From CAYUYV01 sp964522525 (GTDB lineage: Bacteria > Pseudomonadota > Alphaproteobacteria > JAJFIK01): a stretch of 64,000 nucleotides of DNA. The stretch spans positions 23,138 to 87,137 of the forward strand of contig CAZFWG010000008.1 of the NCBI GenBank assembly GCA_964522525.1, read 5' to 3'. The notes beneath the pieces were generated by a model. That model worked only from the letters and a program-made list of their open reading frames with translations, was not told where the DNA came from and did not search any database. Made by a program: the position numbers and the translations under genes. Of this stretch, positions 9,897 to 18,772 are shown piece after piece. The first letter of the stretch is position 1, and each line of letters opens with the position of its first letter.

Positions 9897-10077
9897 GGGG
9901 TGCAACCGCGCCAGCGTTCTCCAAAGGCCGTTCTTGGCTCGCCAGCACGGATCAGAGCATGAAGCTCTTAAGTTTCCCTGTGGAATGACTGGAAGGCCGC
10001 ACTGGGAACGAGACCTGGGACACCCCCTTGGGATTCAACACTTCGCCAAGGTTCTCCAATCAGTAAGATGCGGGAGT

Positions 10078-10112
10078 CGTTGGGACGCCCCGGAAGGATG
10101 TGCCCCCCAACG
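10078..10112 (+). other. Short hairpin in transporter leader
   Basis: CGTTGGG (10078-10084) and CCCAACG (10106-10112) are perfect 7-bp arms around a 21-base loop, 28 bases before the SLC13-type gene. It could fold in the mRNA leader, but no known riboswitch is recognised and no T tract follows. Confidence 0.35.
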
Positions 10113-10140
10113 GCGAGATGGAAGGATCTGACAAGCCACC

Positions 10141-12024
10141 ATGGACCACATTTTCTCATCCGCAGCTCTCATGGCCGATGCCCCGTGGCAAATGTGGGTC
10201 ACGATGGTGGGCATTGCGCTGGCCATCGCAGTTTTCAGCCTTGATCGCGTGCCCATGGAAGTGACGGCGGCGGGCGTGATCGTGGGCTTCCTCGTCTTTT
10301 TTCATCTCTTTCCCCTGCGGGGTGCCCATGGGCAAAACCTGCTCAATGCCGAGGTCTTGCTGTCGGGTTTCGCCAATCCGGCGCTTGTCTCGATTCTGTC
10401 CCTCCTGATTGTCGGCCAGGGGCTCTATCAGGCGGGCGCCCTCGAACGGCCGACGCGGATCATTCTCCAGGTCGGCCGCCGGCGCCCGCGCACCACGCTT
10501 CTCGCGGTGCTGGTTCTGATCGCGGTCACCAGCGCCTTCCTCAACAACACGCCCGTCGCCGTGATGTTCATCCCGATCGTTTCCGCCCTGGCCGGGCGGG
10601 CCGACCTGCTGCCGAGCAAGGTCATGATGCCCTTGACCTTCATGTGCGTCCTCGGGGGCATGACCACGCTGATCGGGTCATCGACCAATCTTCTGGTGGC
10701 CGAAGGCGCGACCGCGGCCGGTCTGCCGCCCATCGGCTTTTTCGAGTTCACCCCGTTGGGTCTGGTCCTGGCCACCGTCGGGGCCATTTATGTGCTGGCC
10801 GTGCTGCCGCGCCTCCTGCCCCACCATGACAGCCTGACCGACGCCGTGGTCGGCGACAGCAAACAGTTCATCGCCGAGATCGAATTGATGGGCGATCATC
10901 CGTTGATCGGCGCCCAGGCCGTTCAAGGGGCCTTCAAACAACTACCGGACATCAAGGTGCGTCTGGTTCAGCGGGGCGACACCCCGCTGAATGCGCCCTT
11001 TGATGATCTGGTCTTGCAGGAAAACGACATTCTGGTCGTTGTCGCCACGCGGAAGGCCCTGACAGAACTCCTGTCCTCGAAACCGGACTATCTGCGCGGT
11101 ATGATCGCGCGCAGCGGCCGGGACGGAGATCTTGAGCATACCAATGGGGATGTTCAGATCGCCAATGACCTGGTGGCAACGGAAGCCGTGATCGCGCCGG
11201 GCTCCCGGCTCGTGGGCTACACGGTCGACTATATCGGCTTCCGGCTGCTCACGGGCTGCATTGTCCTCGGCATTCAGCGGCGCAGCCGCATGTATCGCAA
11301 CAATCTGCAGAATATCCGTCTCGAAGCGGGCGACGTGCTCCTGTTGCTGGGCCGGCGCGCCGCGATCCGCGCCCAGCGGAGCAATCGGGACCTGATCCTG
11401 ATGGAATGGGCCTCCAGCGAAATCCCCAATCTGGAAAAGGCCGTCGTGGCCCGCTGGATCTTCGCGCTGATGGTGACGACTGCGGCCATCGGTTGGCTGC
11501 CGATCGTGATGGCCGCCCTGTGTGGCGGTCTGGCCATGGTCGCGACGGGCTGTCTGACAACCCGTCAGGCCGCGCGGGCGATCGATCGGCGCATCTTTCT
11601 CCTGGTCGGGGCAGCGCTCGCCATGGGCAGCGCCCTGCAGCATACGGGCGGCGCCGAGACTTTGTCCCAGGCCCTGGTCATGGTTCTGGACGGGGCCAGC
11701 CCCTCGGTTGTCCTCTCGGCCTTTTTCTTGCTGGTCGCCCTGACGACCAATGTGCTGTCGAACAATGCGACGGCCATTCTGTTCACGCCCATCGCGGTGA
11801 GCACCGCCTCGCAATTGGGCGTGGACCCCTTCATCTTCCTCGTGGCGACGATCTTCGCGGCCAACACCTCCTTCGCTACCCCCATGGGATATCAGACAAA
11901 TCTCCTGGTGATGGGACCGGGGCAATACACCTTCATGGACTATGTGCGCGCCGGCGCGCCACTAATCCTTTTGCTATGGCTCGCCTTTTCCCTGGTGGCC
12001 CCCTGGTATTTTGGCCTAGCTTAG
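10141..12024 (+). CDS. SLC13/ArsB-like transporter with TrkA-C (RCK_C) domains
   Basis: 627-aa integral membrane protein of the ion-transporter superfamily (SLC13 / citrate-sulfate transporter type). About five N-terminal helices include the re-entrant motif AFLNNTPVAVMFIPIV. A hydrophilic middle region (~residues 215-425) contains two TrkA-C-like units, recognisable by GAQAVQGAFKQL...ENDILVVVATR and IAPGSRLVG...LEAGDVLLLLG. A second set of helices follows with the mirrored motif TNVLSNNATAILFTPIA and FAANTSFATPMGYQTNLLV. Proteins with this layout move sulfate, dicarboxylates or other anions with Na+; the RCK_C units are thought to gate activity by ligand binding. It stands alone and is closed by a strong terminator. 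The substrate is not assignable. Confidence 0.9.
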   Translation: MDHIFSSAALMADAPWQMWVTMVGIALAIAVFSLDRVPMEVTAAGVIVGFLVFFHLFPLRGAHGQNLLNAEVLLSGFANPALVSILSLLIVGQGLYQAGALERPTRIILQVGRRRPRTTLLAVLVLIAVTSAFLNNTPVAVMFIPIVSALAGRADLLPSKVMMPLTFMCVLGGMTTLIGSSTNLLVAEGATAAGLPPIGFFEFTPLGLVLATVGAIYVLAVLPRLLPHHDSLTDAVVGDSKQFIAEIELMGDHPLIGAQAVQGAFKQLPDIKVRLVQRGDTPLNAPFDDLVLQENDILVVVATRKALTELLSSKPDYLRGMIARSGRDGDLEHTNGDVQIANDLVATEAVIAPGSRLVGYTVDYIGFRLLTGCIVLGIQRRSRMYRNNLQNIRLEAGDVLLLLGRRAAIRAQRSNRDLILMEWASSEIPNLEKAVVARWIFALMVTTAAIGWLPIVMAALCGGLAMVATGCLTTRQAARAIDRRIFLLVGAALAMGSALQHTGGAETLSQALVMVLDGASPSVVLSAFFLLVALTTNVLSNNATAILFTPIAVSTASQLGVDPFIFLVATIFAANTSFATPMGYQTNLLVMGPGQYTFMDYVRAGAPLILLLWLAFSLVAPWYFGLA

Positions 12025-12038
12025 TAAGGGGAGATCCC

Positions 12039-12066
12039 GTGTGCCTTTCGGGGGCACGCTTTTTTC
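12039..12066 (+). terminator. Rho-independent terminator after SLC13-type gene
   Basis: GTGTGCC (12039-12045) pairs with GGCACGC (12053-12059), with one T-G wobble, around a short loop. A run of six T follows. It begins 15 bases after the transporter stop codon and ends before the GTG start of bpt. Confidence 0.85.
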
Positions 12067-12099
12067 GAGACTGAGCTGGCCAAAAAGGGACTGGGGCGC

Positions 12100-12855
12100 G
12101 TGACGCAACATCCTGGAAAAACAATCCCGCCGCTTTACATCACGGCCGCTGCGCCGTGTCCCTATCTGCCTGGGCGGTTGGAAAAGAAGGTCTTCACCCA
12201 TCTGTTGGGGCCTGAAGCCGTCCGGCTCAATGACACGCTGTCCCATGCCGGTTTCCGGCGCTCCCAGACGATTGCCTATCGTCCCGCCTGCGATCACTGC
12301 GCGGCCTGCGTTTCCGTGCGCATCCGGGTCGAGGATTTCGAGATGCGGCGCAGTTTTCGCCGGATTCTCAAGGCCAATGAAGAGCTGCAATCGCGGGTCC
12401 TCGCGCCGCGCACCACGCGGGAGCAGTTCTCGCTGCTGCGCGGCTATCTCGATGCCCGCCATGGCGATGGCGGCATGGCGGACATGACCATGATGGACTA
12501 TGCCGCCATGGTGGAAGAAACCACCGTGGATACGACGCTGGTCGAATACCGCATGGAACGGACCGGCCCCAATGAGGGCCAGACGCTGATTGCCGTGGCG
12601 CTCACCGATCGCCTCAGCGACGGCTTGTCCATGGTCTACAGCTTTTTCGACATGGAACGCTCCCGCCAGAGCCTGGGCACCTACATGATTTTGGATCACG
12701 TGCGCCGGGCCAAGGCCCAAGGCCTTCCCTATGTGTATCTGGGCTATTGGGTCCAGGGCTGTAAGAAGATGGACTATAAGATCGGATTTTCGCCCCTCGA
12801 AGCACTTGGTCCCAATGGCTGGGTGCTCCTGGTGGAAGAAGAAGACGCGGACTGA
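12100..12855 (+). CDS. bpt: Aspartate/glutamate leucyl-transferase
   Basis: 251-aa GNAT-fold aminoacyl-tRNA-protein transferase of the bacterial Bpt/Ate1-like family, which adds leucine to proteins with N-terminal Asp or Glu and marks them for ClpS/ClpAP degradation (N-end rule). It shows the N-terminal Cys-containing segment APCPYLPGRLEKKVFTHL, the CDHCAAC cluster with SVRIRV, and the C-terminal GNAT block SLGTYMILDHVRRAK...YVYLGYWVQGCKKMDYK. Length and motifs match full-length family members. Translation starts at GTG 12100, just after the upstream terminator, so it has its own promoter region in a very short gap. The following TRAP genes lie 69 bases downstream and may be separately expressed. 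Confidence 0.93.
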   Translation: MTQHPGKTIPPLYITAAAPCPYLPGRLEKKVFTHLLGPEAVRLNDTLSHAGFRRSQTIAYRPACDHCAACVSVRIRVEDFEMRRSFRRILKANEELQSRVLAPRTTREQFSLLRGYLDARHGDGGMADMTMMDYAAMVEETTVDTTLVEYRMERTGPNEGQTLIAVALTDRLSDGLSMVYSFFDMERSRQSLGTYMILDHVRRAKAQGLPYVYLGYWVQGCKKMDYKIGFSPLEALGPNGWVLLVEEEDAD

Positions 12856-12924
12856 GCGGCGCTCCATCGCTCGATTGCCCGCGAGGCCCGCTTCCGCCTC
12901 CTCCCCCTCTCGCAAGGACGTTTC

Positions 12925-14064
12925 ATGGACCGCCGAACAGTGCTCAAGGGAACGGCTGTCGCCGGCGCCGGTCTCGTCGCTGCCTGTAAACGCCCGTCCT
13001 GGAATGCATCCGATGCGGATGAAACCGCGACGCCCGGCGCCCCGGCGATTGTCCGTCAACGACGTGAATTGAAACTGGTCACGACCTGGCCCAAGAACTT
13101 TCCCGGCCTCGGCACGGCTCCGGAGCGGGTCGCCCGACACATCACCGAAGCCACCGACGGGGCCTTGACGGTCAAGGTCTTCGCCGCCGGCGAACTCGTC
13201 CCCGCCTTCGAGGCCTTCGACGCCGTTTCCTCCGGCACCGCGGAGATGTATCACGGGGCGGAATATTACTGGCAGGGCAAGTCCAAGGCCTTCAATTTCT
13301 TCACCGCCGTTCCCTTCGGCCTCACCGCCAATGAGATCGACGCCTGGGTGCATTATGGCGGCGGCCAGGCGCTGTGGGACGAATTGTCGGCCCGCTTCAA
13401 CATCAAGCCCTTCGGCTGCGCCAACACGGGCGTCCAGATGGGGGGATGGTTTAATCGGGAAATCAACACGGTCGAGGATTTCCGGGGGTTGAAGATCCGC
13501 ATGCCGGGATTGGGCGGCGAGGTCCTGCGCCGGCTTGGCGCGGCCGCCGTGTCCCTTCCGGGGGCTGAGATCTTTCAGAGCCTCCAGACAGGCGCCATTG
13601 ACGCCACCGAATGGGTCGGACCCTGGAACGACCTGGCCTTCGGCTTTCACCGGGTCGCGAAATACTATTACTGGCCGGGTTTCCATGAGCCCGGCTCCCA
13701 ACTGTGCCTGGGCATCAATCTTGACGTCTGGCGCTCCTTCGCGCCGTCCCAACAGCGGATCATCGCCATGGCCTGCGCGGCGGAAACCCAATACACCTTC
13801 GCCGAGTACAATACCCGCAACGGCGCGGCCCTCCGGGAACTGATCGATACCCAGGGCGTCGAACTGCGCCGCTTCCCCGACGATGTGCTCGCCGCGATCA
13901 AAGCCGTATCCGAAGCCGTCAACCGGGAACTATCCGAGGGCGACCCTTTGACCCAGCGCATCTATGAAAGCTATCGGGAGGCCCGGGCAAGGGGCATGGC
14001 CTGGGGGCGGATCTCCGAGGAAGGCTTTGCGGCCGCCCGCCGCCTTCAAGGCCCCGGCGAGTGA
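12925..14064 (+). CDS. TRAP transporter substrate-binding protein (TakP-like)
   Basis: 379-aa extracytoplasmic solute receptor of a tripartite ATP-independent transporter. The N terminus has a twin-Arg-like RRTVLKG followed by a hydrophobic stretch ending in a possible lipobox (GLVAAC), so it may be Tat-exported, lipidated or both. The mature part resembles the TakP subfamily (alpha-keto acid / monocarboxylate binders): WPKNFPGLGTAPE, KVFAAGELVPAFEAFDAVS, GTAEMYHGAEYYW, GVQMGGWFNREI, the conserved Arg region LKIRMPGLGGEVLRRLG, and GAIDATEWVGPWNDLAFG. It is the first gene of a dctP-dctQ-dctM unit with a 15-base gap to dctQ. A ligand such as pyruvate or another 2-oxoacid is an inference from the subfamily. 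Confidence 0.9.
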   Translation: MDRRTVLKGTAVAGAGLVAACKRPSWNASDADETATPGAPAIVRQRRELKLVTTWPKNFPGLGTAPERVARHITEATDGALTVKVFAAGELVPAFEAFDAVSSGTAEMYHGAEYYWQGKSKAFNFFTAVPFGLTANEIDAWVHYGGGQALWDELSARFNIKPFGCANTGVQMGGWFNREINTVEDFRGLKIRMPGLGGEVLRRLGAAAVSLPGAEIFQSLQTGAIDATEWVGPWNDLAFGFHRVAKYYYWPGFHEPGSQLCLGINLDVWRSFAPSQQRIIAMACAAETQYTFAEYNTRNGAALRELIDTQGVELRRFPDDVLAAIKAVSEAVNRELSEGDPLTQRIYESYREARARGMAWGRISEEGFAAARRLQGPGE

Positions 14065-14079
14065 GCAGGTGCGGACGGC

Positions 14080-14742
14080 GTGGTCGACCTTATCTTCAAC
14101 AATGATCTGACCTGGGCGTTCCTTCAGCTCGTCTTCTGGTCCTTTTTCGCCCTGCCCCTGATCGGTGCCGCCGTGATCTGGCTCGCCCCGGAGCAGGCCG
14201 GGCGGGTCGACGCCCTCGCCGAGGCCGTCAGCATGCGCATTGACGCGTTCAACGAAAGGCTGGGCTGGATCGCCATGGTCGGGGCCCTGCTCCTGGTCCT
14301 CATCCAGATGATCGTGGTCATCCTGCGGTATGTCTTTTTGCTGGGTCTCGTGGAACTCCAGGAGCTGATCATTTACGTTCATGCGGGCCTGTTCATGGTG
14401 GCGGGGGGCTTCGCTCTGGCGCGGGAGGCCCATGTGCGCGTCGATGTGTTCTACCGACCCGCCTCCAGGCGCCGGAAGGCGCTGATCGACGTGGTCGGCG
14501 TCTATCTCCTCTTGCTCCCCTCCATGGCGCTGCTCTTCTATGTGGCCTGGCCCTATGTCGGGGCCTCATGGGCCGTGCTCGAACAATCCAAGGAGGCAAG
14601 CGGCCTGCCCGTCTATCCCCTCAAGACCCTGCTCCTTCTGTTTCCGGTGGCGGTCATGCTGCAGGGCTGGGTCGTGGCCGCCCGTGGCATGCGCCTGTTG
14701 CTGGAACGCGGCCATGTTCCGGCAGCGGAGGGCCGGCCATGA
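14080..14742 (+). CDS. TRAP transporter small permease (DctQ type)
   Basis: 220-aa membrane protein, the small subunit that links the solute receptor to the large permease in TRAP systems. It starts at GTG 14080. Four or more hydrophobic segments are visible (AFLQLVFWSFFALPLIGAAV, LGWIAMVGALLLVLIQMIVV, ELIIYVHAGLFMVAGGFAL, VVGVYLLLLPSMALLFYVAW), with the family element LQELIIYVHAGLF and the acidic-basic loop REAHVRVDVFYRPASRR. The extra N-terminal helix is common in the mannitol/TakQ-type subgroup. Its TGA overlaps the ATG of the large permease, which indicates translational coupling. Confidence 0.88.
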   Translation: MVDLIFNNDLTWAFLQLVFWSFFALPLIGAAVIWLAPEQAGRVDALAEAVSMRIDAFNERLGWIAMVGALLLVLIQMIVVILRYVFLLGLVELQELIIYVHAGLFMVAGGFALAREAHVRVDVFYRPASRRRKALIDVVGVYLLLLPSMALLFYVAWPYVGASWAVLEQSKEASGLPVYPLKTLLLLFPVAVMLQGWVVAARGMRLLLERGHVPAAEGRP

Positions 14743-16325
14743 CCCTTGCCGACGGTCTCGCCATCACCCTTTTCGTAGTGACCTGCGGTGCCTTGATGGC
14801 GGGTTTCCCCGTGGCCTTCACCCTGGCGGGCAGCGGCCTCCTGTTCGCCGGCCTTGGCATGGCGCTCGGTATTTTCGACTTCGCGTTCCTGACGGCTTTT
14901 CCCAGCCGGATTTTCGGCACCATGACCAATGAGGTTCTGATCGCGGTGCCCCTTTTCGTCTTCATGGGCGTGATGCTGGAACGCTCCAAAGTGGCCGAGG
15001 AACTGCTCGACACCATGGGCGGCCTGTTCATGGGCCTGCGGGGCGGGATCGGCATTTCGGTCGTCATTGTCGGCGCCCTGCTCGCGGCCTCGACGGGCAT
15101 TGTCGGCGCCACCGTGGTGACCATGGGCCTTTTATCCCTGCCCGTCATGTTGCGCCGGGGCTATGACCCCAAGCTCGCCACCGGGGCGATCGCTGCCGCC
15201 GGTACCCTGGGTCAGATCATTCCGCCCTCGATCGTTCTCATCCTGCTGGGGGACCAGCTTTCCATCGCCTATCAGACGGCCCAGTTGCAGCAAGGGATCT
15301 TCTCGCCGGAAACGATTTCCGTCGCCGATCTGTTCGCGGGCGCCCTGCTTCCGGGACTTGTCATCGTCGCGCTCTACATCGCCTATGTGGGGGGCATCGC
15401 TTTCCTGAGACCGGCGGCCGCGCCCGCCATTCCGGAAGCGGAACGGGCGCGCAATATCAGGGAGCTGATGGCCAAGGCGGCGCGCGCGCTCGTGCCGCCC
15501 CTGCTGCTGATCGTCGCCGTGCTCGGATCGATCCTGGCCGGTATTGCCACGGCCACGGAAGCGGCCGCCCTCGGGGCCGTCGGCGCCAGCCTGTTGGCCG
15601 GGCTGCGCCAGCTTCCCGAAGGGCCCCATTGGGGACGGTGTCCGCAATATATGGCTGCGATCGCCCTGTTTGGTCTCTTCAGCCTGGCCGGCAGCGTCGA
15701 TTTCGGCCTCAACCGTGAAACCGTTACTGCGCCGGAGCAGGCGGCCATCATCCTGGCCTTGGTCTTGAGCGCGATTGTCGCCGGCGGCCTGGGGCTCAGC
15801 CTGTGGCGCACCCATCGCAGCGGCACCCTGGCGGCGGTCACTCAGGGGACGGTGGAAATCACCACCATGGTGTTCACCATTCTGATCGGCGCGGCCCTGT
15901 TCAGTCTGGTGTTCCGGGGGTTCGGTGGCGATGAATTGGTCCATGGCCTGCTCGCCGCCATGCCGGGTGACGCTCTCGGAGCCCTCATCCTGGTCATGGC
16001 GGTGATGTTCGTCCTGGGCTTTTTCCTCGATTTTATTGAGATCACTTTTGTCGTCGTGCCGCTCGTTGCCCCCACGCTGCTTTTCATGGGCGTGGATCCG
16101 GTCTGGCTCGGGATCTTGATGGCGATCAATCTGCAGACGTCCTTTCTGACGCCGCCTTTCGGTTTCGCGCTGTTCTATCTGCGCGGCGTGGCGCCACCGG
16201 AGGTGCGTACGGGCCAGATCTATCGCGGGGCCCTCCCCTTCGTCGCCATTCAGATCATCGCGCTCCTGGTCACCGCCTTGTTCCCGGGGCTCGCCATGTG
16301 GTTGCCGAGCATGATCGCCCCATAG
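14739..16325 (+). CDS. TRAP transporter large permease (DctM type)
   Basis: 528-aa multi-pass permease that forms the Na+-driven translocation channel of the TRAP system. ATG 14739 is chosen because it overlaps the dctQ stop (ATGA) and the sequence after it is the usual DctM start (hydrophobic, GFPVAFTLAGSGLL). Family blocks include FMGVMLERSKVAEELLDTM, LLAASTGIVGATVVTMGLLSLP, ATGAIAAAGTLGQIIPPSIVLILLGD, ATATEAAALGAVGA and NLQTSFLTPPFGFALFYLRG. It is longer than the ~430-aa classic DctM because of an insertion around residues 290-350, as seen in TakM-like proteins. It is the last gene of the TRAP operon and convergent with parC. Confidence 0.92.
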   Translation: MTLADGLAITLFVVTCGALMAGFPVAFTLAGSGLLFAGLGMALGIFDFAFLTAFPSRIFGTMTNEVLIAVPLFVFMGVMLERSKVAEELLDTMGGLFMGLRGGIGISVVIVGALLAASTGIVGATVVTMGLLSLPVMLRRGYDPKLATGAIAAAGTLGQIIPPSIVLILLGDQLSIAYQTAQLQQGIFSPETISVADLFAGALLPGLVIVALYIAYVGGIAFLRPAAAPAIPEAERARNIRELMAKAARALVPPLLLIVAVLGSILAGIATATEAAALGAVGASLLAGLRQLPEGPHWGRCPQYMAAIALFGLFSLAGSVDFGLNRETVTAPEQAAIILALVLSAIVAGGLGLSLWRTHRSGTLAAVTQGTVEITTMVFTILIGAALFSLVFRGFGGDELVHGLLAAMPGDALGALILVMAVMFVLGFFLDFIEITFVVVPLVAPTLLFMGVDPVWLGILMAINLQTSFLTPPFGFALFYLRGVAPPEVRTGQIYRGALPFVAIQIIALLVTALFPGLAMWLPSMIAP

Positions 16326-16350
16326 GCCACGCCTGCCGGAAAAGCATCAC

Positions 16351-16373
16351 GTCATCATCCGTTTCGGGATGAC
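16351..16373. terminator. Possible hairpin between convergent dctM and parC
   Basis: GTCATC (16351-16356) and GATGAC (16368-16373) are perfect arms in the 77-base gap between two converging stop codons. No T tract follows on either strand, so termination by this hairpin is only a suggestion. Confidence 0.3.
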
Positions 16374-16402
16374 ATGGTGCTCCGCCATTCCGTCCGCTGC
16401 CC

Positions 16403-18640
16403 TCAATTCATCGCCGCTTCACGGGGAAAGCCCTTGGGCGGGTTCCAGCCCGCATTGCCCCGGTTGCCGAGCCAGTCGGTCATGTCGGCGAAGTGCTTCT
16501 CGCGGCTGTTGCCATCCCAGACGACAAGACCGTCCTCGAAATGGAAGACACACGCATCGGCCAGACCGCCGGTCTTGTGACGCTGCAGGATCACGCCCCG
16601 GCCGCGCACCATGGTCGGCACCTGATCGAGGGGGAAAACGAGGAGCTTGCGGTTCTCGCCCAGCACCGCCACATGATCCCCGTCCACGGGCGTACAGACC
16701 ACGGCCTGATGGGGTTCACTGACATTCAGGACCTGCTTGCCGCTGCGTTTGGCAGCGATCAGATCATCTTCCGCCACCAGAAATCCGTGTCCGGAGTCGG
16801 CCGCCACGAGGAGGCGTTGGCCGGGCTCATGGATCTTGAGGGAGACGATCTCCTCTTCCCCCATATCGACCATGAGGCGCACGGAATCCCCGTGTCCCCG
16901 ACCGCCCGGCAGCTTGTCGCAATTGAGCGTATAGGCCTTGCCGTTCGAGGCGAACATCAACAGCTTGTCCGTGGTATGGGCATGGAAGAAGAAGCGCGCG
17001 TCGTCGCCTTCCTTGTATTTGAGATCCACCTCGGACTCCTGGTGCCCCTTCAGGGCACGGATCCAACCCATGGCGGAACAGACCACGGTGATCGGCTCCT
17101 TCTCCATGAAGGCTTCCGGATCCACGTCCTCCACTTCCGGGGCGTGCTCGAATGCCGTGCGCCGACGGCCCAGTTCCGTCTTGGGCCCGAAGATCTTGCG
17201 CACCTCCTTCAGCTCCTCGCCGATGCGCGCCCATTGCAGATCATCGGATTTGAGCAGAGCCCGGATCTCCTTGGCCTCCTTCTTCAGGTCCCGGTGTTCC
17301 CGCTTGATCTCCATTTCCTCGAGCTTGCGCAAGGAACGCAGGCGCATATTGAGGATCGCCTCCGCCTGAACATCCGTCAGCTCAAAGACGGCCATCAGCT
17401 CTTCCTTGGGCTTGTCCTCCTCCCGGATGATGCGGATCACCTCATCCAGATTGAGATAGGCGATCAGATAGCCGCCCAGAACCTCGAGCCGATGCTCGAT
17501 CTTGGCGAGCCGGTGCTTGGACCGGCGCACCAGAACCACTTTGCGGTGATCGAGAAAGGCGCGCAGGACCTCCCGCAGGTCCATGACCCGGGGCACCGTG
17601 CCCCCGTCAAGCACATTCATGTTGAGGGAGACGCGGGATTCCAGATCCGACAGCCGGAACATCTGTTCCATGGCCAGAACCGGATCCACGGCCCGGGTCT
17701 TGGGCTCGATCACGATGCGGACATCTTCGGCGGACTCATCCCGCACGCCGCCGATCAAGGGCAGTTTGCGGGCCTCGATCAGTTCCGCGAGCCGCTCGAT
17801 CAGCTTGGCCTTCTGGACCTGATACGGGATTTCCGTCACCACAATGACGTAAGAGCCCCGGCTGCCCTCTTCCCGGTGCCAGCGGGCGCGCACGCGAAAC
17901 CCGCCCCGGCCCGTGGAATAGCTCTGGACCAGGCTTTCCCGATCCTCCACCACGATGCCGCCGGTGGGAAAATCCGGCCCCGGCATGATATCGACCAGCT
18001 TCTCGATGGAGCTGTTGGGCCGTTTGATCAAATGAAGCGCGGCGTCGCAGATCTCAGCCACATTGTGGGGCGGGATGCTCGTCGCCATGCCCACCGCGAT
18101 CCCGGCCGAGCCGTTCGCGAGCAGATTGGGAAAGCCCGCGGGCAGCACCACGGGCTCGTCATCCTCGCCGTCATAGGTGGGGCGGAAATCGACCGTATCC
18201 TCGTCGATCCCTTCCAGGAGCAATTGGGCGACCTGGGTCAAACGGCTTTCCGTGTACCGCATGGCGGCCGCGTTATCGCCGTCGATATTGCCGAAATTGC
18301 CCTGCCCATCCACGAGCGGATAGCGCGCGGCAAAATCCTGGGCAAGGCGCACCAGGGCCTCATAGACGGCCTGGTCCCCGTGGGGGTGGAAGCGGCCGAT
18401 GACGTCCCCCACCACCCGCGCGGATTTCTTGAAGCCCGCTTCCGGATCGAGCTTCAACAGGCGCATGGCATAGAGCAGCCGCCGGTGCACGGGCTTCAAG
18501 CCGTCGCGCACATCGGGCAGCGCCCGGCTCGTGATGGTGGACAGGGCATAGGCGAGATACCGCTCGCCCAGGGCGGGCGCCAGGGGGGCGTCGCGGATGT
18601 CGTCCTGGGGCGGCTCGGGGGGCTTTTTTGTCTTGGGCAT
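16403..18640 (-). CDS. parC: DNA topoisomerase IV subunit A
   Basis: 745-aa ParC, the breakage-reunion subunit of topoisomerase IV, which decatenates daughter chromosomes together with ParE (not in the window). The N terminus has ALGERYLAYALSTITSRALPD and DGLKPVHRRLLYAM. The catalytic Tyr is Tyr129 in AMRYTESRL. The quinolone-resistance region reads GDVIGRFHPHGDQAVYEAL. The C-terminal beta-pinwheel region (from about residue 490) has the weak repeats expected of ParC and lacks the acidic GyrA box, and the length matches alphaproteobacterial ParC rather than GyrA. It is a single gene facing the TRAP operon tail to tail and divergent from the nitrilase. A chromosomal housekeeping gene here argues that the region is not a plasmid or phage. 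Confidence 0.95.
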   Translation of the reverse strand: MPKTKKPPEPPQDDIRDAPLAPALGERYLAYALSTITSRALPDVRDGLKPVHRRLLYAMRLLKLDPEAGFKKSARVVGDVIGRFHPHGDQAVYEALVRLAQDFAARYPLVDGQGNFGNIDGDNAAAMRYTESRLTQVAQLLLEGIDEDTVDFRPTYDGEDDEPVVLPAGFPNLLANGSAGIAVGMATSIPPHNVAEICDAALHLIKRPNSSIEKLVDIMPGPDFPTGGIVVEDRESLVQSYSTGRGGFRVRARWHREEGSRGSYVIVVTEIPYQVQKAKLIERLAELIEARKLPLIGGVRDESAEDVRIVIEPKTRAVDPVLAMEQMFRLSDLESRVSLNMNVLDGGTVPRVMDLREVLRAFLDHRKVVLVRRSKHRLAKIEHRLEVLGGYLIAYLNLDEVIRIIREEDKPKEELMAVFELTDVQAEAILNMRLRSLRKLEEMEIKREHRDLKKEAKEIRALLKSDDLQWARIGEELKEVRKIFGPKTELGRRRTAFEHAPEVEDVDPEAFMEKEPITVVCSAMGWIRALKGHQESEVDLKYKEGDDARFFFHAHTTDKLLMFASNGKAYTLNCDKLPGGRGHGDSVRLMVDMGEEEIVSLKIHEPGQRLLVAADSGHGFLVAEDDLIAAKRSGKQVLNVSEPHQAVVCTPVDGDHVAVLGENRKLLVFPLDQVPTMVRGRGVILQRHKTGGLADACVFHFEDGLVVWDGNSREKHFADMTDWLGNRGNAGWNPPKGFPREAAMN

Positions 18641-18772
18641 GGGCGGTGTGATTCACCATGAATCGAACGGCGTCAAGCATTTGTGCGCGGTTGGTTGAAG
18701 GCCGGCCATGACAGGACCGCCGGGCGCCTTCAAACTGGGCCTCTCACCATGCGACAAAAAGGGAAACCGCCC

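Noticed and set aside
16493..18661. 722-codon open frame antisense to parC
   Set aside because: A high-GC mirror frame with no family motif; parC on the other strand is unambiguous.
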